The position numbers were made by a program, and so were the translations under genes. The notes beneath the pieces were generated by a model. That model searched no databases and was not told the DNA's origin. It was given only the letters and a program-made list of their open reading frames with translations. Positions 5,629 to 8,413 of a DNA stretch of 8,413 nucleotides are shown in pieces. The DNA comes from an uncultured Eubacteriales bacterium (GTDB taxonomy: Bacteria; Bacillota_A; Clostridia; Christensenellales; Aristaeellaceae). The DNA is taken from the NCBI GenBank assembly GCA_944333375.1, contig CALVKX010000082.1:1-8413 (forward strand), given 5' to 3'. Positions within the stretch are counted from its first letter, which is position 1. The number at the start of each line of letters is the position of its first letter.

Positions 5629-6405
5629 ATGTATCACCGTCCAAGGCTGATCCCCTGCCTTCTTCTCTGCGAGGGCGGCCTGGTGAAGACCACGCGCTTC
5701 AAAGACCCCAATTACCTGGGCGACCCGATCAACGCCGTGAAGATCTTCAGCGAGAAATGCGTCGACGAGCTGTGCATCCAGGACATCCGGGCCAGCGCCG
5801 AGGGCCGGGGCCCGGATTTTGAGCTGCTGGCGGACATCGCCTCCGAGGCCTTTATGCCCCTGTCCTACGGCGGGGGCATCACCACGGCCGATCAGGCCGC
5901 GAGGCTGTTCCATATCGGCTTTGAAAAGGTCGTGCTCAACACCTCGCTGGTTGAAAGGCCCGAACTCGTCACCGAGATCGCCGCGCGCTTCGGGTCCCAG
6001 AGCGTGGTCGCCTCCATCGACGTCAGGCTCGACGCCCTCAGGCGCTACCGCTGCGTGACGGCCGGCGGGACCCGTTCCACCGGCGAGTCCCCGCTCCGCC
6101 TCGCCCAGCGCGCCCAGGAGATGGGAGCGGGCGAAGTGCTGCTCAACAGCGTTGACCGCGACGGGACCATGCAGGGCTATGACCTCAGGCTGGTCAAAAG
6201 CGTGGCGGCGGGCCTTCGGGTGCCGCTGATCGCCTGCGGCGGCGCGCGCGACGCCTCCGACCTGGCGCGTGTGCTCGGGGAGGGCGGCGCGCACGCGGCG
6301 GCGGCGGGCAGCATGTTCGTCTATTTCGGCCCGCTCAAGGCGGTGCTCATCAACGTCCCCTCCGAGGAGGAGCTGTGCCGCGCGGGCGTCTACGAGCGCC
6401 GCTGA
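5629..6405 (+). CDS. HisF-like cyclase subunit of the WbuZ/LegF type
   Basis: The 258-residue barrel is related to HisF but fits the WbuZ/LegF group: LIPCLLLCEGGLVKT (7-21), FKDPNYLGDPINAVKIF (24-40), FMPLSYGGGI (75-84), VVLN, FGSQSVVASID (121-131), GAGEVLLNSVDRDGTMQGY, and AAAGSMFVYFGPLKAVLI at the end. Canonical HisF has IxCLDV, where the Asp (11 in Thermotoga) is catalytic. Here that position is Leu12. The second catalytic Asp (130 in Thermotoga) is kept as Asp131, and the phosphate-site loops look intact. In WbuXYZ systems the pair is thought to feed ammonia into a reaction that amidates an N-acetyl sugar with an ExsB-like WbuX enzyme. No WbuX gene is visible here. Its substrate is therefore unknown. 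The assignment to the WbuZ-like group is from recalled motifs. Confidence 0.8.
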   Translation: MYHRPRLIPCLLLCEGGLVKTTRFKDPNYLGDPINAVKIFSEKCVDELCIQDIRASAEGRGPDFELLADIASEAFMPLSYGGGITTADQAARLFHIGFEKVVLNTSLVERPELVTEIAARFGSQSVVASIDVRLDALRRYRCVTAGGTRSTGESPLRLAQRAQEMGAGEVLLNSVDRDGTMQGYDLRLVKSVAAGLRVPLIACGGARDASDLARVLGEGGAHAAAAGSMFVYFGPLKAVLINVPSEEELCRAGVYERR

Positions 6406-6414
6406 GGCAAAAAT

Positions 6415-6445
6415 GCCGGGCCGGGTATTGCCTCTCCCGTCCGGC
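6415..6445 (+). other. GC-rich hairpin between the HisF-like gene and the tRNA promoter
   Basis: GCCGGGCCGGG (6415-6425) pairs with CCCGTCCGGC (6436-6445), with one bulge and a 10-base loop. It follows the HisF-like stop codon by 9 bases but lacks a U-tract. A competing fold pairs GAGGCAA (6404-6410) with TTGCCTC (6428-6434). It may end the operon imperfectly. It also spans the -35 box of the tRNA gene, so read-through could interfere with that promoter. Confidence 0.35.
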
Positions 6446-6456
6446 TGTGGTATAAT
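6428..6456 (+). promoter_or_regulatory. Promoter of the tRNA-Leu gene
   Basis: TTGCCT (6428-6433), 17 bases, then a perfect TATAAT (6451-6456). Initiation near 6463 would leave a 5' extension of only about five bases before the mature tRNA. Confidence 0.8.
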
Positions 6457-6467
6457 CAGCCTTGCTT

Positions 6468-6554
6468 GCCGGTGTGATGGAATTGGCAGACGTGACGGAC
6501 TCAAAATCCGTTGGGCTAATCCCCGTGTGGGTTCGAGTCCCACCACCGGCACCA
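6468..6554 (+). tRNA. tRNA-Leu (anticodon CAA)
   Basis: This is an 87-base class II tRNA with CCA encoded (6552-6554). The acceptor stem GCCGGTG (6468-6474) pairs perfectly with CACCGGC (6544-6550), with discriminator A (6551). The anticodon stem ACGGA/TCCGT encloses the loop CTCAAAA, giving anticodon CAA (6502-6504), which reads UUG. The long variable arm (about 6513-6527, GGG/CCC) is typical of tRNA-Leu, and the T arm is GTGGG-TTCGAGT-CCCAC. It stands alone with its own promoter and terminator. Confidence 0.96.
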
Positions 6555-6560
6555 GCCCAT

Positions 6561-6599
6561 CCGAACCTGTTTCCGATAGGAGACGGGTTCGGTTTTTTT
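6561..6599 (+). terminator. Intrinsic terminator of the tRNA-Leu gene
   Basis: A 14-bp stem, 6561-6574 with 6579-6592 (two G-T wobbles), closes on the loop GATA and is followed by seven Ts (6593-6599). It begins only 6 bases after the CCA end. Confidence 0.93.
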
Positions 6600-6654
6600 G
6601 CTTTTGCGGGTCGGATGCCGGTTTTTTTGATGAGTCGTGATTTTCTGCCGCGCA

Positions 6655-6681
6655 GGAACGTCTAAAGGATGTAACGTTACA
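6655..6681 (+). promoter_or_regulatory. Possible ECF-type autoregulatory promoter with 12-bp palindrome
   Basis: GGAAC (6655-6659), 15 bases, then CGTT (6675-6678) resembles the GAAC/CGT pattern recognised by many ECF sigma factors, which often transcribe their own gene. The spacer is about one base short of the usual. The -10 part falls inside TGTAACGTTACA (6670-6681), a perfect 12-bp palindrome that could bind a dimeric regulator. The ribosome binding site AAAGGGGG follows at once, and the start codon is at 6696. No good sigma-A promoter was found between the tRNA terminator and this gene. Confidence 0.4.
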
Positions 6682-6695
6682 AAGGGGGCAGGGGA

Positions 6696-7154
6696 ATGGA
6701 CAAGGACTTCTTTGTTGAAGAGCTGCAAACGCACCATGCGATGCTCTACCGCATCGCCTACACCATCCTGCAAAACGACGACGCCTGCCGCGACGCCCTG
6801 CAGGAGGCGGCGCTCAAGGCCTGGGAAAAGCGCCATACCCTGCGCGAGGACCGCTATTTCAGGACCTGGGTGACGCGCATCCTCATCAACGCGTGCTACG
6901 ACACGCAGCGCAGGCGCCGCCGCATCGTCTTTGTGGAGGAGCTGCCCGAGCAGGCGGTCGGGCCCGAGGACCCGGAGCTGGCCATGGCGCTGGAGCGGCT
7001 ACCCGGGCGGCTCAGGCTTCCGCTGGTGATGCACTACGCCGAGGGGATGAGCTACACCGAGATCGCCCAGGCGCTGCGCCTTCCAAAGTCCACCGTCCGA
7101 AGCCGACTTCACAACGCGAGGGAAAAACTCAGAAAGGAGCTGGAGGCAGAATGA
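6696..7154 (+). CDS. ECF-family RNA polymerase sigma factor
   Basis: The 152-residue protein has only sigma regions 2 and 4, the usual ECF layout and length. Region 2 runs through about 12-75 (LYRIAYTILQNDDACRDALQEA, split by core-binding and -10-recognition helices; FRTWVTRILINACYD at 55-69; then five Arg at 72-76). Region 4 covers about 98-150, with LPGRLRLPLVMHYAEGMSY and the helix-turn-helix YTEIAQALRLPKSTVRSRL (120-138), which should read the -35 element. A linker (77-97) rich in Glu and Pro joins them. Its last codons overlap the next gene (ATGA), so sigma and presumed anti-sigma are coupled. The start follows AAAGGGGGCAGGGG. The signal it answers to is not evident. Confidence 0.92.
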   Translation: MDKDFFVEELQTHHAMLYRIAYTILQNDDACRDALQEAALKAWEKRHTLREDRYFRTWVTRILINACYDTQRRRRRIVFVEELPEQAVGPEDPELAMALERLPGRLRLPLVMHYAEGMSYTEIAQALRLPKSTVRSRLHNAREKLRKELEAE

Positions 7155-8230
7155 AACGCGAGATGGACCAGCTGGACCTGAAACAGGCATTTCACCCCGT
7201 CCCGGAGCCCTGCTATCGTGCGCTGATGGATGCCGCCCGCTCCGTCAGGGAGGAAAAGCCTGTGAAACGCATCTCTTACCGGGCCGTGGTGATCGCGGCC
7301 GTCATCCTGATTGCGGCCATGGCGGTGGCCTATGCGGCCGTAAGGCTCGGCTGGATTGATTATTACGATCAGCAGTACGGCATTGCCGTGCCCCGGGCGG
7401 CGCAGGAGGCGCTTGAGGCCAGCCAGCGAAAGACCTATCAGGTAGGCCCCATGACCTTTACCTATCAACAGCTGCTCACGGATCAGCGCATCGTGCTCAG
7501 CTCCGCGCACGTCGGCCTCACCGGCGGCGGGGAAGCGCTCTATGCCAACGATACCAACGTCTATGACTCCGTCAGCGCCATCACCGATACCGTCGCCAAC
7601 CTGTATTCCCTCTCCGATCCCCAGCAGACCTGGCTGGAGGCGGCGCAGGAGCTGAATTTGCCTCTCTACGGCGTGCGCGCGCTGGTGGAGCTGCCGGGTT
7701 GCGCCATGGAGGACGCCCTGTGGAACGAGGACGGCACCATCGTTTACTTCAACATGCCCATACTGGAGCCGGGAAGTGTGGCCGGCGATCTGAGCGCCAC
7801 GCTGTACATGGCCGTTACGCAGTTTGACCCCGCCACGGGCGAAGTGCTGGAAAAGTGGGAAACGCGGGAGGAAGTGACGCTGCCCGTGGCGCCGCTGCTG
7901 GCGGAAAAGACCTATCTAGCGCAGGGGGAGGCCGTCTTTGACGGCCTGACGCTGGAAAGCGTGCGCGGCGAATTGTATGCCACCGGCGTGTACCTCACCG
8001 CCACCTTCACCGCCCCCGATGGAATGACCAGGGAAGAAGCGATGGACGTGCTGCATACCCTGGGCGTCTGCGACGCGGACGGCGCGCCGCTGCCGATGGG
8101 GTTGAGCCTGTCCATCTGGCCTGACGCGGAGGGGCTGCCCGTGGCGACGCTGGAGGTACCCGCCTCGCTGGAAGAATTGCCCGACGAGGTGACGGTCGTG
8201 GGCGGGGAGACGATCGCACATCTGAACTAA
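7151..8230 (+). CDS. Putative membrane anti-sigma factor with large external domain
   Basis: I take ATG 7151, which overlaps the sigma stop as ATGA. The same frame is open further upstream to 6893, but only through the sigma gene. The product has 359 residues: a charged cytoplasmic N-terminus (1-44; MKREMDQLDLKQAF, then EPCYRALMDAARSVREEK), one membrane segment at about 45-64 (AVVIAAVILIAAMAVAYAAV), and an outside domain of about 295 residues. The short helical N-terminus before a single membrane span, next to an ECF gene, is the layout of clostridial anti-sigma proteins of the DUF4179-like kind; I cannot confirm the family. The zinc-binding HxxxCxxC motif is absent. The outside part (GWIDYYDQQYGIAVP, FTYQQLLTDQRIVLSS, and beta-rich repeats to the end) resembles no domain that I know and probably senses an envelope signal. 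Confidence 0.7.
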   Translation: MKREMDQLDLKQAFHPVPEPCYRALMDAARSVREEKPVKRISYRAVVIAAVILIAAMAVAYAAVRLGWIDYYDQQYGIAVPRAAQEALEASQRKTYQVGPMTFTYQQLLTDQRIVLSSAHVGLTGGGEALYANDTNVYDSVSAITDTVANLYSLSDPQQTWLEAAQELNLPLYGVRALVELPGCAMEDALWNEDGTIVYFNMPILEPGSVAGDLSATLYMAVTQFDPATGEVLEKWETREEVTLPVAPLLAEKTYLAQGEAVFDGLTLESVRGELYATGVYLTATFTAPDGMTREEAMDVLHTLGVCDADGAPLPMGLSLSIWPDAEGLPVATLEVPASLEELPDEVTVVGGETIAHLN

Positions 8231-8239
8231 TCTGCCCTT

Positions 8240-8267
8240 GCCGGGCGGCTGGCCCGTCCGGCTTTTT
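8240..8267 (+). terminator. Intrinsic terminator of the sigma/anti-sigma operon
   Basis: GCCGGGCGG (8240-8248) pairs with CCGTCCGGC (8254-8262), with one G-T pair and a five-base loop, followed by TTTTT (8263-8267). It lies 9 bases after the stop codon. Confidence 0.9.
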
Positions 8268-8302
8268 GAACTCATTTTTCCGTGAAAGGAGCATCCTGCA
8301 CA

Positions 8303-8413
8303 ATGAAACGAATCGCCGCGCTTGTGCTGGCGATGATCCTGCTGGCGGCCCAGTTCGCGCCCGCCCGCGCCGCGGCGCGTCCTCTGCGCTTACTGGTTAA
8401 CGACAACGGGGAG
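8303..8413 (+). CDS. Secreted or anchored protein, N-terminal 37 residues only
   Basis: ATG 8303 follows GAAAGGAG (8284-8291) and opens a frame that runs off the window. The first 37 residues read MKRIAALVLAMILLAAQFAP and then ARAAARPLRLLVNDNGE. A basic start, a hydrophobic core of about 15 residues and an ARA-A or AAA-R site make a clear Sec signal peptide. There is no lipobox Cys. What follows is too short to identify. No strong promoter was found in the 35 bases after the terminator, so some read-through or a start within the terminator region is possible. Confidence 0.72.
   Translation, partial: MKRIAALVLAMILLAAQFAPARAAARPLRLLVNDNGE

Noticed and set aside
5007..6405. Histidine biosynthesis operon hisHF
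   Set aside because: No hisA, hisB, hisI or hisG is nearby, the HisF catalytic Asp is replaced by Leu12, and the barrel motifs fit the WbuZ/LegF group.
5599..6552. A 317-codon open frame on the minus strand covering the HisF-like gene and the tRNA
   Set aside because: It runs through a tRNA gene and opposite a well-conserved barrel protein; it is a composition artefact.
6893..7150. N-terminal extension of the anti-sigma frame into the sigma gene
   Set aside because: This part is the sigma coding sequence read in the wrong frame; ATG 7151 overlapping the sigma stop is the natural start.
1..8413. CRISPR array, phage genes or a defence system
   Set aside because: No regularly spaced direct repeats and no nuclease, helicase, toxin or phage structural motif were seen. 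The only mobile trace is the short IS scar.

Overview
The window is about 8.4 kb of GC-rich bacterial DNA. It carries clear sigma-A-type promoters (TTGACA or TTGTCA, 17 bp, TATACT or TATAAT), GGAGG-type ribosome binding sites, intrinsic terminators with U-tracts, and an ECF sigma/membrane anti-sigma pair of a kind common in Clostridia. A high-GC anaerobic Firmicute (Clostridia) is the best guess. This is inferred from style and gene content, not from a marker gene.

Left part (1-1900): The 3' end of a gene that looks like ATP-dependent phosphoenolpyruvate carboxykinase ends in a perfect 15-bp terminator. A ~210-bp scar of an insertion sequence follows, with a frameshifted transposase N-terminus between short inverted ends. 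Next, on the minus strand, is a BtpA/SgcQ-family TIM-barrel protein with an unrecognised C-terminal half. It is driven by a near-consensus promoter with a palindrome at the presumed start site, and a small leader ORF may overlap its start codon.

Middle part (1900-6410): On the plus strand is a CoA-disulfide/persulfide reductase fused to a rhodanese domain (sulfur and thiol redox). After it comes a strong promoter framed by TGTCAG repeats. That promoter probably drives four tightly packed genes: two half-size chromate-family transporters (CHR), which overlap by ATGA and probably form a heterodimer, then a glutaminase/cyclase pair resembling HisH/HisF. The HisF-like protein matches the WbuZ/LegF-type paralogues of surface-sugar loci rather than histidine biosynthesis. 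It lacks the catalytic Asp of the first beta strand, and no other his genes are in view.

Right part (6410-8413): A tRNA-Leu(CAA) gene has its own consensus promoter and a strong terminator. An ECF sigma factor follows, with a possible autoregulatory promoter and a perfect 12-bp palindrome upstream. It overlaps by ATGA a single-pass membrane protein that is probably its anti-sigma factor. After another terminator, a secreted or membrane-anchored protein begins and runs off the end.

The clearest candidates for something undescribed are the C-terminal domain on the BtpA-like protein and the orphan HisH/HisF-like pair co-directional with CHR transporters. No CRISPR array, intact mobile element, phage gene or obvious defence system was seen.
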